Assembly (NCBI GenBank): GCA_963677935.2
Contig: CAXXEH010000003.1
Span: forward strand, 5,084,001 to 5,148,000
DNA from: JAAFHB01 sp963677935
GTDB taxonomy: Bacteria; Bacteroidota; Bacteroidia; Bacteroidales; Prolixibacteraceae
Direction: 5' to 3'
Length of the DNA: 64,000 nt
Of this stretch, positions 36,156 through 45,107 are shown piece after piece. Both the position numbers and the translations under genes were made by a program. Position 1 is the stretch's first letter, and each line of letters opens with the position of its first letter. A model generated the notes under the pieces. It did no database searches. It was not told the origin of the DNA and saw nothing but the letters and a program-made list of their open reading frames with translations.

Positions 36156-36163
36156 TATTTTTG
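36156..36163 (+). promoter_or_regulatory. -7 promoter box of the FecI-type sigma gene
   Basis: TATTTTTG (TAnnTTTG), followed by CC, lies 22 bp before the TTG start of the sigma gene. A clear -33 TTTG is not seen. It implies that the sigma factor is transcribed by the housekeeping polymerase, separately from the ECF-type site before fecR. Confidence 0.45.
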
Positions 36164-36185
36164 CCGGTGAACTAAAGACTGAGCT

Positions 36186-36755
36186 TTGAACGATTTGTTA
36201 TTGATTGAAGGACTTAGACAGAGGGATAAAGTAGTATTTGATTATCTGTTTAATTATTACTATTCCTCATTGTGTGCTTTTTCTATGCAATACCTTAAAG
36301 ATCAGAATACCACTGAAGATCTTGTACAGGATTTTTTTGTTTCACTTTGGATGGAGGCCTCTGATTTAAAAATCTGTTCATCTTTAAGATCTTACTTCTT
36401 TACAGGAGTTAAAAACCGGTGTCTTGATATCAAAAAACATCAAAAGGTTACTGAGAAATACCGTACCTACATGCTTTTCTCCGCTGAGGGTCAAGACAAC
36501 TCCACGGACCATTATTTTGCTGAATCAGAACTGCGTCAGGCTATTGAAAAAAGTCTCAGGAAACTCCCATCCCGCTGCCGCGAGATCTTTGAACTGAGCC
36601 GTCTCAAAGGGCTTGAAAATCATGAAATCGCCGAACAACTGGGAATTTCGAAACGGACGGTTGAACTACAGATTAGTAATGCACTGAAATGTCTCAGAAA
36701 GGAATTGATAGAATTTCTTCCAATATGGTTGATGGTTTGGCTGATTGGATCATAA
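36186..36755 (+). CDS. FecI-type ECF RNA polymerase sigma factor
   Basis: A 189-residue sigma-70 family protein. Region 2 (about 20-90) has FNYYYSSLCAFSMQYLKDQNTTEDLVQDFFVSLW; region 4 (about 120-172) has LPSRCREIFELSRLKGLENHEIAEQLGISKRTVELQISNALKCLRKEL. The C-terminal hydrophobic tail is usual in Bacteroidota FecI homologues. The start is TTG at 36186: an in-frame TGA lies two codons upstream and the next ATG is far inside region 2. It should be held by the FecR protein and released on a SusC signal, then switch on the glycan operon. A hairpin after the gene separates it from fecR. Confidence 0.92.
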   Translation: MNDLLLIEGLRQRDKVVFDYLFNYYYSSLCAFSMQYLKDQNTTEDLVQDFFVSLWMEASDLKICSSLRSYFFTGVKNRCLDIKKHQKVTEKYRTYMLFSAEGQDNSTDHYFAESELRQAIEKSLRKLPSRCREIFELSRLKGLENHEIAEQLGISKRTVELQISNALKCLRKELIEFLPIWLMVWLIGS

Positions 36756-36809
36756 GCAATCGGTCGCAGGGAAGTTAACAACCTCAATCGCAAATGTCGG
36801 TTACGATTA

Positions 36810-36833
36810 GCCGGCCGCCGGCAACATTTTTTT
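36810..36833 (+). terminator. Probable terminator after the sigma gene
   Basis: GCCGG and CCGGC (36810-36822) form a short GC-only stem with a CCG loop, followed after AACA by seven T (36827-36833). It is about 55 bp after the sigma stop and before the ECF-type site at 36903. The 5-bp stem is short, so efficiency is uncertain. Confidence 0.5.
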
Positions 36834-36902
36834 ACCAGGGGCGCCACAAAAAGGATTTTTAATATACTCTTCAAAAAAAATAAAAAAAACTGCACTTTAC
36901 CA

Positions 36903-36930
36903 TATGTGTTGTAATCACCTTTGTCGTCTT
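36903..36930 (+). promoter_or_regulatory. Candidate ECF (FecI-type) sigma promoter, copy 2
   Basis: TATGTGT (36903-36909) and ACCTTTGTCGTCTT (36917-36930) are identical in sequence and spacing to the site at 33909; 22 of 28 positions match overall. It ends 47 bp before the fecR ATG, almost the same distance as copy 1 from its gene. It probably drives fecR-susC-susD. Confidence 0.6.
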
Positions 36931-36977
36931 AATTACGAACAGTTGAAAAAAAGTAATCCCAATTTTAGATTTTGAGC

Positions 36978-38027
36978 ATGAATTTTAGTACTAGTGATAT
37001 TGAAGCGTTGTTTCCATGTTATTTGTCAGGTGATATTTCTGATAAAGATCGGGAAATAGTCGATGAATGGAGAGCTGAATCTCCGGAAAACGAAACGCTG
37101 TACATTGAAAATCTGAAAGCATGGGAAGCTGTTATCTTGTTGCATGAAATGGAACAGTTTAACTCATTCGAAGCCCTGAAAAAAATCAATAGAAGAATAA
37201 TCCATTCCTCCTCATCGAAATTGTGGCATACGCTTCATCGGGTTGCAGCTATTTTGCTTCTTCCGCTACTGGTTTATTCGGGATATGTTACGTTGCAGAA
37301 TTTCTCATTAAAAAACCTCCCTGAAGAGCTGGTAATGATGCAAACAGTCTCCTCTCGTCAGGGTATGGTTACCCAGTTTGCTTTGGCCGACGGGACAAAA
37401 GTTTGGCTGAATTCCTGTTCAGAACTACAATTCCCCATCCGTTTTACAGGTAAAGTCAGGGATGTCAGACTCAAAGGGGAAGCGTTTTTCGAGGTGACCA
37501 GGAATGAAAAACAACCTTTCAGGGTAAATGCCAATGAATTAAAAATTGAAGTTTTGGGCACTACCTTTGATGTGGTCAATTTTGATGATGATTCGCAGTC
37601 GGATGTTGTTCTGGTTTCAGGTAAGGTTGCACTCTCATCCCAGGACGGACAAATTAGAAAAGATTTTGGCATAATGAAACCCGGGCAAAGGGTTATTTAT
37701 AAAAAGGAAGAAAAGAATATTATCGCCGAAGAGGTGAATGTGGATAAGTACATCGCCTGGCGCGATGGAAATCTGATCTTTCGCGATGATTCAATGGAAG
37801 ATGTGGTAAAAAGGTTGAGCAGATGGTTTAATGTAGAAATTACAATAAATGATCCTGAAATTAAAAATTATATCTACAAGGCGACCTTCAGGAATGAAAA
37901 TCTGATTCAGGTGCTTAATTTATTGAAACTCTCTGCCCCGATTGACTACCGTGTAACAGTTAGAAAGACTCTTCCCAATGGGGAATTTACCAAACAAAAA
38001 ATTACTCTGATGAAAAGGAAAAGTTAA
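36978..38027 (+). CDS. FecR-family anti-sigma factor
   Basis: A 349-residue inner-membrane regulator. The ATG at 36978 is preferred to a TTG two codons upstream. The N-terminal cytoplasmic part (about 1-85) should bind the sigma factor; a transmembrane helix follows at about 88-105 (LHRVAAILLLPLLVYSGYV). The periplasmic FecR domain (about 125-230) has ADGTKVWLNSCSELQFPIRF, RDVRLKGEAFFEVTRNEKQPFRV and LGTTFDVVNF. The C-terminal DUF4974/STN-like part (FRDDSMEDVVKRLSRWFNVEI) is typical. It transmits the SusC signal to FecI. It sits downstream of the sigma gene with its own ECF-type promoter. Confidence 0.93.
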   Translation: MNFSTSDIEALFPCYLSGDISDKDREIVDEWRAESPENETLYIENLKAWEAVILLHEMEQFNSFEALKKINRRIIHSSSSKLWHTLHRVAAILLLPLLVYSGYVTLQNFSLKNLPEELVMMQTVSSRQGMVTQFALADGTKVWLNSCSELQFPIRFTGKVRDVRLKGEAFFEVTRNEKQPFRVNANELKIEVLGTTFDVVNFDDDSQSDVVLVSGKVALSSQDGQIRKDFGIMKPGQRVIYKKEEKNIIAEEVNVDKYIAWRDGNLIFRDDSMEDVVKRLSRWFNVEITINDPEIKNYIYKATFRNENLIQVLNLLKLSAPIDYRVTVRKTLPNGEFTKQKITLMKRKS

Positions 38028-38074
38028 AAAAAATATCGGGGAAGATGTTGGCCACACCTGCCCCGACACGTACT

Positions 38075-38103
38075 GACAATCTTTTATTCGACGAAAGATT
38101 GTC
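38075..38103 (+). other. Perfect stem-loop before susC
   Basis: GACAATCTTT (38075-38084) and AAAGATTGTC (38094-38103) are perfect 10-bp inverted copies with a 9-nt loop. It begins 48 bp after the fecR stop and ends 37 bp before the susC start. No T run follows, so it is more likely an mRNA processing or stabilising hairpin, or a regulator site, than a terminator. A weaker CGGGG/CCCCG pair lies just upstream. Confidence 0.6.
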
Positions 38104-38140
38104 CGGATAAATAGTAATAAACTAAAATCATTTCAAAAGT

Positions 38141-41100
38141 ATGAAAAATTTGTTCCGTTTGACACGGAGAAGGCAAAAAAATGTCCATCTTCGGAAAATT
38201 TGGATGACTATGAAACTAACCTTGTTTTTGTTCTTCATTGGTATCACACAAATGGTTGCCTCCGAAGCGTACTCACAAACAACGAAAATGACGCTGCAAC
38301 TTTCAGATGCGACAGTCAAAGAAGTATTAAACCGAATCGAAGAGAACAGTGAGTTTTTCTTCCTTTACAACAGTAAACTAGTCAATGTCGACCGAAAGGT
38401 GGATGTTGATGTGAAGGATCAAAAAATTGATGAAATCCTGAACAGCCTGTTTCGGGAAACGGATGTTGTTTACACTGTTGTTGACCGTCAGATTGTTTTA
38501 ACCAACAAAGCCGATCAGGCTGGTTTTATGCAGCAACCTCAACGTAGTATCTCGGGTAAAGTAACCGATCAATCGGGCGGCTCAATTCCAGGTGCTTCAA
38601 TTGTAGTGAAAGGGACCACGACAGGGGTAACAACTGACAATGGAGGTAATTATTCATTGACCTTGCCTGAGAAGGCACAGTCCCTTGTTTTCTCTTTCGT
38701 CGGGATGAAAACACAGGAAGTTGTTATTGGCAACAAAGCATATCTAAACATTACACTACTCGAAGAAGCTGTTGGTTTAGATGAAGTAGTTACTGTTGGA
38801 TATGGTACGATGAGAAAAAGTGATTTAACCGGCTCTATCGTTTCCGTTAAATCCAATGAAATCAAAAACCTTCCGGTAAATTCTATCGCTGAGGCCCTTC
38901 AGGGGCGTGTCGCCGGAGTTATGGTTGACAAAAATAACGGAAAACCGGGAGCCACATCTGAAATCATCATCCGTGGTGTCGGTTCAATCAATGGATTAAG
39001 TCCTTTGTTCGTTATTGACGGGGTAGCCCGAGGGAACAACGCCAATTACAACCCCAAAGATGTGGAATCGATTGAAATAATCAAAGACGCTAGTGCAGCT
39101 GCCATTTATGGGGCACAGGCTGCCGGTGGGGTTGTATTGATCACTACGAAAAAAGGGAGCTACAATGAAAAAACTCAAATTGATTTCACTGCCTATACTG
39201 GTGTACGTCAGATAACCAATTCTTATAAAATGCTTGAAACTCCCGATTACATCAGGGCAAAACAAGGAATTGGTGAAAACTATGCCTCCTGGTCCAATCC
39301 ATCTCTTCTTCCCAATACCAACTGGTTTGATGAGCTATTCCAGGCAGGAAGGGAACAGTCCTATTTACTGTCCATGCGTGGTGGGTCCAACAAAATGAGC
39401 TACTATTTATCAGGTGGTTATGAACGTGAAGATGGTATACAAAAAAATAATTTCTGGGAACGGTACTCATTACGTTTTAATGCAGATTACAAGCTTACTG
39501 ATAAAATTACTTTTGGGCATCAACTTTATATGGTGAAAATTAGCGAGAATCCCGCTACAATGAATGTCCCATGGAGAACTTTGCCATTCATGGCTGTTTA
39601 CAATCCAGATGGCAGCTTTGCTTCTGTGCCCGTAGAGTCATCATCTTCAGGCGGTAACGATGTAGCCAACTTAGCTTATAACCATTTTAAAAATGGTTCA
39701 TTGCTGCTCGATGCCAATTTATTTGCCGACTGGTCGATCATCAAAGGACTAAACTTCAGGGTTACCGGTGCAGGTGGATTTGGTGGTGGATTCGTTGATT
39801 CGTTTACAGAAACTGACATTTTGCGGAAAGCTGCAAACACCGCCTCCTACAACAAATCATCAAGTTACTCCGAATCATATACTTTGACTACATTGCTTAC
39901 TTATGCCAAATTATTTGGCAAACACGATTTTAAAGTGATGGGTGGTTATGAAATTAAGAAATCATTTGGGTCTAGCTTGTCTGCCAGTGCAAACACATTC
40001 CCTCTTAGCGTTGTAGAATCGTTTGCATTATCTACAAATCCTGTTAAATCAGCCAGTGGCTCTCTTGGTTACGGCCGTGGTCTTTCACAGTTTGGACGGT
40101 TAAATTACGCTTTTGATAATAAGTATCTATTAACTGCCAATATCCGTCGCGATGGTTCACCTAAATTCGGTCCAAAAAACCGCTGGGGTGTGTTTCCTTC
40201 AATTTCTGCAGGATGGAAAGTAAATGAAGAATCTTTCTTCAAAAACCTGAACCTGGGATTTGTTGATCTTTTGAAACCGCGTGTTAGCTGGGGAATCCTT
40301 GGTAGTGATGCAGCCATTGCAAACTTTGCCTATGAGCCATCATATCAGCAGGTTACGCTCCATAGTTTTGATGAAAAAACCAGCACTGGAGGATTCAACT
40401 CAATTAAAGTTGTCAATGAGGCCATCAAATGGGAAGAGATTCATACGATGGACATTGGGCTCGATCTCAGCATGTTTAATAACAAACTTACTGCTTCGGG
40501 CGAATATTACAGTCGCCAGACCAAAGACATGCTCTATAACCTGACCATTCCAATTTCAACAGGTATAGGTAATGTAAACAGCGCTCCAACCTCTATGCCT
40601 GTAAACATTGGCAGTATTTCGAATAAAGGATGGGAATTCAGTGTTTCATACCGCGATAAAGTAGGAGAATTAAGTTACGGTCTTTCCGGCAATTTATCAC
40701 ACAACGTAAACAAGGTGATTAATCTTGGGTTACCAAATGCCTATATTTACAATGGAAGTCTCGATTTTATGAGTGGAAACTCCCCGTTTAAAACGGTTAA
40801 CGGACTCCCTGTTGGTCAGATTTATGGTTTGATTACCGATGGATTGATACAAACAAAAGCTGAAATTGACGCACTCAATGACAATGCAACAGCGAAAGCT
40901 TTGGCCGCAGGGACGATCAAACCAGGTGCAAAAGCATATTACAATAATATTAATACCGGCGCTGGCGACTGGAGATTTAAAGATCTGAACGGTGATGGTA
41001 AAATATCGGATGCTGACCGTACCAATATTGGAAACCCATGGCCTAAATTTCAGTATGGATTTGATCTTCAACTTGCATATAAGGGATTTGATTTTTCTGC

Positions 41101-41572
41101 TCAGGTAGTTGGGATCGCTGGTCGGGACGTAATTAACGGAGTAAAGGCGTTTCAGCAAAATTTTCAGCAGGACTATCAAACAACTTCCGAAATATTTAAT
41201 GCATCGTACTTCCTGAATAACGGATTAACTGACCGACCACGTCTGGGGTTATGGGATCCTGCAAAGCCAACCAGCTATATCAGAGACCCAAGTAATAACT
41301 ATCGTTTCTACTCAACCTATTTTGTGGAAGATGGATCTTATCTGAAAATCAAGAATATCTCGCTTGGATATACTATTCCTAAATTCTTACTGGAAAAAAT
41401 TAATATTTCAAAACTGAGGATATACGTAAGCGGTCAAAACCTGTTCACCTTCACCAAGTTTACCGGTTTGGATCCTGAATTTGGGAACGATGTGAAAAAT
41501 CACGGGTTATATGGAATTAGCATGTATCCGCAAACGAAACTGTTTTCGTTTGGGGTAGAGGCAAGTTTTTAA
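38141..41572 (+). CDS. SusC/RagA-family TonB-dependent outer-membrane transporter with STN domain
   Basis: A 1143-residue transporter. After a long leader with a hydrophobic core (about 24-45) comes an STN signalling domain (about 50-125: LQLSDATVKEVLNRIEENSEFFFLYN), then a carboxypeptidase-D-like regulatory domain (SGKVTDQSGGSIPGASIVVKGT), the plug with VGYGTMRKSDLTGSIVSV and LQGRVAGVMV...IIIRGVGSINGLSPLFVIDG, and a long beta-barrel ending GVEASF. It imports oligosaccharides with its SusD lid; the STN domain talks to FecR, which matches the fecI-fecR genes just upstream. The substrate is inferred as a fucose/mannose-containing glycan only from the gene neighbourhood. Confidence 0.95.
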   Translation: MKNLFRLTRRRQKNVHLRKIWMTMKLTLFLFFIGITQMVASEAYSQTTKMTLQLSDATVKEVLNRIEENSEFFFLYNSKLVNVDRKVDVDVKDQKIDEILNSLFRETDVVYTVVDRQIVLTNKADQAGFMQQPQRSISGKVTDQSGGSIPGASIVVKGTTTGVTTDNGGNYSLTLPEKAQSLVFSFVGMKTQEVVIGNKAYLNITLLEEAVGLDEVVTVGYGTMRKSDLTGSIVSVKSNEIKNLPVNSIAEALQGRVAGVMVDKNNGKPGATSEIIIRGVGSINGLSPLFVIDGVARGNNANYNPKDVESIEIIKDASAAAIYGAQAAGGVVLITTKKGSYNEKTQIDFTAYTGVRQITNSYKMLETPDYIRAKQGIGENYASWSNPSLLPNTNWFDELFQAGREQSYLLSMRGGSNKMSYYLSGGYEREDGIQKNNFWERYSLRFNADYKLTDKITFGHQLYMVKISENPATMNVPWRTLPFMAVYNPDGSFASVPVESSSSGGNDVANLAYNHFKNGSLLLDANLFADWSIIKGLNFRVTGAGGFGGGFVDSFTETDILRKAANTASYNKSSSYSESYTLTTLLTYAKLFGKHDFKVMGGYEIKKSFGSSLSASANTFPLSVVESFALSTNPVKSASGSLGYGRGLSQFGRLNYAFDNKYLLTANIRRDGSPKFGPKNRWGVFPSISAGWKVNEESFFKNLNLGFVDLLKPRVSWGILGSDAAIANFAYEPSYQQVTLHSFDEKTSTGGFNSIKVVNEAIKWEEIHTMDIGLDLSMFNNKLTASGEYYSRQTKDMLYNLTIPISTGIGNVNSAPTSMPVNIGSISNKGWEFSVSYRDKVGELSYGLSGNLSHNVNKVINLGLPNAYIYNGSLDFMSGNSPFKTVNGLPVGQIYGLITDGLIQTKAEIDALNDNATAKALAAGTIKPGAKAYYNNINTGAGDWRFKDLNGDGKISDADRTNIGNPWPKFQYGFDLQLAYKGFDFSAQVVGIAGRDVINGVKAFQQNFQQDYQTTSEIFNASYFLNNGLTDRPRLGLWDPAKPTSYIRDPSNNYRFYSTYFVEDGSYLKIKNISLGYTIPKFLLEKINISKLRIYVSGQNLFTFTKFTGLDPEFGNDVKNHGLYGISMYPQTKLFSFGVEASF

Positions 41573-41611
41573 TGAAGAAATAGTATAACATCATTCAAAA
41601 AACAAATAGTC

Positions 41612-43393
41612 ATGAAGATTTTAAATAATATAAAACTCAAGATTTTGATTGTTGTTCTATCCATAAGTATGTTTGGATGCAAGGATTCTTTTCTTGATTT
41701 AGTTAATAAAGACGCTATCTCACCTGCGGTATTTCCGACATCTGTCGCTCAGGTTGATATTATCCTTGCATCAGTTTATGGCGAACAACACGACTGGGGA
41801 TTTTTGGGTGGCGCATGGCACGGTTACGCGATGTATCCACTTGATCATACTTGCGATTTCCAATGGAGACAGGACGAAGGGTGGTTAGGAGAGAGCCTTG
41901 GGCGCGCTATTTTAGGCTGGAGTAATCTGACAACCGAATGGAGGGACATTAGCCGTGGAGTTTATTATGCAAATAGTTGTCTTGAAGCAATTGAGGCTTA
42001 CAGAAAAATTGCCCCGGCAGCTGAAAAACAACAAATTGATATTCGTCAGGGACAGGCACTTTTCCTTCGCAGTTTTTACTGGTGGCATCTTCAGGAATTA
42101 TATGGTCAGCCAAACCTTGACGGAATGGGTATCCCAATTATTAAGAGTGTACCCAAAGACCTTGTTGGTATGAATGTACCAAGATCAAGTACGAAAGATT
42201 CCTACCAGGCGATGATAAATGACTTCAAGAAGGCATCCGAACTTCTTGTAGGTCAAACAGATGTCCATAGAGCTACTGTATGGTCCGCAAAAGCTGCCCT
42301 TGCAAGAACATATATGTTTGCTGCAAAAACGGATAGCGCTAAAATTTATCTGGAAGATTGTATTAATAACAGCGGTAAATCATTGGTATCATTCAATGCA
42401 TATAAAAATATGTTTAATGGAAATGCGACCTATGAATACAACTCGGAATCGTTTTATGAAGTTGGAAATAAGGCCGAACCGGATAAAACCAATGGCAATG
42501 GCGCTCGTCAGGCAAATACAGGGTCAACAATTACATTGCTTTATACCCCTATTTATGTATATTCCGATGGTACGAGAAAAGCTATGGGATACAGCAACCT
42601 TTATATGCACGACCGGAATCTGACCCGTTTTGGATACAATGATCTCCCAATGCTTAAAGTAGTTGAACAAGTCAATGGTAAATGGAAACTCACTGATTCC
42701 TATGTTGCCCAGCAAAAAGATCGTCGCAATTTGGTCGGTACGCAAGCCGACGGTCCTGATCCACGTTTATACGTTTGTGGTCTCCAACCAATGGTCGACT
42801 CTGTGAAAATTGCTGGCATCTATTACAAGGTAGGATTGTTTGAGTTTGGAAATTGGTGGCTTCTGGATCCGACAACCAATCTCGATCCCGCCACTTTTTA
42901 CGGATGGTCACTCAAAAAGAACCAATTCCTTGACGGAACTCTGGCTGAGACCATGAATATTGCCGGTGCTAACTTCTATTTCATCCGCTTACCCGATATT
43001 TATCTGATGTATGCCGAATTAATAAAAAGTACTAATCCAACTCTGGCTCTTGAATACATCAATAAAGTTCACCGTCGTGCATATAGTTATGACCCCAATG
43101 TTGCATCACCTGTTGATTACAAAAGTTTGACCGACCGTACTAAAACAGCGGCTGACGACCATCTGGCCAATAATCCGCTTTTATACGAACGTTGGGCCGA
43201 ATTTTTCGGAGAAGGAAGATGGTGGGAAGATGTCCGCCGCTTTAAAATTGGTGGCAATGAGGCTGCTTTCTATAAAACCGTTGCTGCCGGCCGCCAAATG
43301 GTTTGGAGAGATGAGAATTATGCAATGCCTATTCCTCCGCTCGAATTCGAGTCGAATGGCGATCCGGGTATGAAACAAAATCCCGGATATTGA
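41612..43393 (+). CDS. SusD/RagB-family glycan-binding outer-membrane lipoprotein
   Basis: A 593-residue protein with a lipoprotein leader (SISMFGCKDSFLDL; Cys about 23). TPR-like helices include GQALFLRSFYWWHLQELYGQ and VHRATVWSAKAALARTYMFAAKTDSA, and the C-terminus has FYFIRLPDIYLMYAELI and ERWAEFFGEGRWWEDVRRF, all SusD hallmarks. It forms the lid of the SusC barrel and captures glycans at the cell surface. It lies 39 bp after susC. Transcription probably ends at the hairpin 31 bp after its stop codon. Confidence 0.95.
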   Translation: MKILNNIKLKILIVVLSISMFGCKDSFLDLVNKDAISPAVFPTSVAQVDIILASVYGEQHDWGFLGGAWHGYAMYPLDHTCDFQWRQDEGWLGESLGRAILGWSNLTTEWRDISRGVYYANSCLEAIEAYRKIAPAAEKQQIDIRQGQALFLRSFYWWHLQELYGQPNLDGMGIPIIKSVPKDLVGMNVPRSSTKDSYQAMINDFKKASELLVGQTDVHRATVWSAKAALARTYMFAAKTDSAKIYLEDCINNSGKSLVSFNAYKNMFNGNATYEYNSESFYEVGNKAEPDKTNGNGARQANTGSTITLLYTPIYVYSDGTRKAMGYSNLYMHDRNLTRFGYNDLPMLKVVEQVNGKWKLTDSYVAQQKDRRNLVGTQADGPDPRLYVCGLQPMVDSVKIAGIYYKVGLFEFGNWWLLDPTTNLDPATFYGWSLKKNQFLDGTLAETMNIAGANFYFIRLPDIYLMYAELIKSTNPTLALEYINKVHRRAYSYDPNVASPVDYKSLTDRTKTAADDHLANNPLLYERWAEFFGEGRWWEDVRRFKIGGNEAAFYKTVAAGRQMVWRDENYAMPIPPLEFESNGDPGMKQNPGY

Positions 43394-43733
43394 TAAAATT
43401 TCATTTATAAATATTCTGAATTTGGATCAGTCTCTGTAGTGGAGGCTGATCCTTAATCCGGGCATCAAAATTGCCTGACTTTATATTGTTATGTAAAATA
43501 ATCAGGGATTTGACATACAAGAATCGCAGATATTTATACTAAGATGTGACACTCCAGAATTTCTGGAATACCCGGCTGACCCTTAGGAAATCAACCTCTT
43601 TCCGATATTTCTCAATTTCAATTTGTTCATTTAACGTGGATTATCCGCCCCTCCTTTCTAAAATGACTAATGGATAATAGTTATTCCGAATCAAATAGTA
43701 ATTTATCACATACATGCTTAAATCAATATAATT
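43394..43733 (+). other. 340-bp intergenic gap with a stem-loop
   Basis: The only strong structure is a hairpin at 43424-43452 (GGATCAG...CTGATCC, stem extended by a wobble pair and four more pairs) that probably ends the susCD transcript. A small inverted repeat TCCAGAA-T-TTCTGGA lies at 43553-43567. No TAnnTTTG box, ECF-type site or open reading frame of note is seen, so the promoter of the downstream cluster is not identified. Confidence 0.5.
43424..43452 (+). terminator. Hairpin after susD, probable transcription end
   Basis: GGATCAG and CTGATCC form the outer 7 bp; a T-G wobble and further C-G and T-A pairs extend the stem to about 11 bp with a short loop. It lies 31 bp after the susD stop. 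The absence of a T run lowers confidence. Confidence 0.45.
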
Positions 43734-45068
43734 ATGGCAAAAAAAGTAAACGATGATGTGAGCAGACGCCAGTTTTTAGGTTATTCTGCCCTTGGTCTGG
43801 CAGGATTGACGATCCTGCCAAGCTGGACAATGGCTAACGGAGTTCGTATTGCTCCCAGTGATAGGGTCGTTTTGGGATTCATCGGGCTGGGCAGACAAGG
43901 TTGTTCCGACTTTAACAGCTTTTCAAGCTGTCCCGGAGTGCAGGTCGTAGCCTGTTGCGATGTGGAGTCCATAAAACGCGAACGTTTCAAAGGCAAGGTC
44001 GAAGCCTGGCAGAAATCGCAGAACATGTCGCCACGGTGTGACAGGTATGAATTTTACGAAGAGTTGCTGGAACGAAAAGATATCGATGCTGTTTCCATTG
44101 CGACACCTGACCATTGGCATGCATTGACCACCATCCACGCCTGCCAGAGCGGTAAAGATGTCTATGTACAGAAACCTCTGGCCTTTACTATCCACGAAGG
44201 TCACGAAATGGTTAAAGCGGTCAGGGGCAACAACCGTGTACTGCAGATTGGGAGCCAGCAACGTTCAAGCAAGGAGTTTCAGCAGGCGATCGCCCTGGTG
44301 CGTGCCGGAGCAATAGGACACATTGAAACAATCTATGCAAAAGTGGGTGACCCTCCAAAGCCGCTGAACCTCCCTGAACAACCTATTCCTTCAACCTTGA
44401 ACTGGAACAAATGGATGGGTCCGCTGAACGATCCGCTGATCCATTATCACCCTGACCTCTGTCCTCCGGTTACACTTGATCCGGTTCAGGACGAAAAACT
44501 GTGGGGAGCATGGCGCTGGTACAGGGAAACAGGAAACGGATTCACCGCTGACTGGGGCGCCCATATGTTCGACATTGCACAGGCTGCCATTGGCATGGAT
44601 GGTTCGGGTCCCTGCGAATTTATTCCCAAAGGATACAATAATGCCCAGTATCTCACCATGAAATATCAGAATGGTATCGTAATGACAGAACAACCCTTCA
44701 GGGAAGAGGGTGGCAATGGAATCAAATTTAATGGCACCAAAGGTTGGCTGAAAGTAACACGCGGCTTTATTGAATGTTCCGATCACTCATTGATTAAAAA
44801 AGAGGAGAAGAAAGTTGGCGAAGGGCAGTATGAGGTGAGCTCACCGCATATGCAGAATTTTATTGATTCAGTTCGTTCTCGCAAAAATCCAATCGCCCCG
44901 GTTGAAGTGGGATGCAGCACCAACACACTTTGTTGTCTGGGCAATATCGCTACCGAATTGCAGCGACCAGTCAAATGGGATCCGGCCACCTTAAGCTTTG
45001 GTGATGATCAGGAAGCTGCTTCCCACCGCCTTTACAATTATCAATACAGAAGACCATATTCATTATAG
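43734..45068 (+). CDS. Tat-exported Gfo/Idh/MocA-family oxidoreductase
   Basis: A 444-residue NAD(P)-binding oxidoreductase. The N-terminus SRRQFLGYSALGLAGLTILPSW is a twin-arginine export signal, so it folds in the cytoplasm and works in the periplasm with a tightly held cofactor. The Rossmann fold shows VVLGFIGLGRQG; the family EKP motif reads VYVQKPLA with the Lys kept; DWGAHMFD (about 280) offers the catalytic His. Relatives redox-cycle sugars, some by a 3-keto step that lets the glycosidic bond be eliminated. It heads a long co-directional cluster and is followed by an exported sugar-isomerase-like protein. Substrate unknown. Confidence 0.88.
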   Translation: MAKKVNDDVSRRQFLGYSALGLAGLTILPSWTMANGVRIAPSDRVVLGFIGLGRQGCSDFNSFSSCPGVQVVACCDVESIKRERFKGKVEAWQKSQNMSPRCDRYEFYEELLERKDIDAVSIATPDHWHALTTIHACQSGKDVYVQKPLAFTIHEGHEMVKAVRGNNRVLQIGSQQRSSKEFQQAIALVRAGAIGHIETIYAKVGDPPKPLNLPEQPIPSTLNWNKWMGPLNDPLIHYHPDLCPPVTLDPVQDEKLWGAWRWYRETGNGFTADWGAHMFDIAQAAIGMDGSGPCEFIPKGYNNAQYLTMKYQNGIVMTEQPFREEGGNGIKFNGTKGWLKVTRGFIECSDHSLIKKEEKKVGEGQYEVSSPHMQNFIDSVRSRKNPIAPVEVGCSTNTLCCLGNIATELQRPVKWDPATLSFGDDQEAASHRLYNYQYRRPYSL

Positions 45069-45107
45069 TCAATCGTTAATTATCTAATACTTCACATGAT
45101 ATTACAG

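Noticed and set aside
36972..36980. TTG start for fecR two codons before the ATG.
   Set aside because: The ATG at 36978 is the stronger initiator and gives the usual FecR N-terminus.
43510..43540. TTGACA and TATACT with 19-bp spacing, an E. coli-type promoter.
   Set aside because: Bacteroidota primary sigma factors use TTTG and TAnnTTTG; the spacing is also long, so a chance match is likely.
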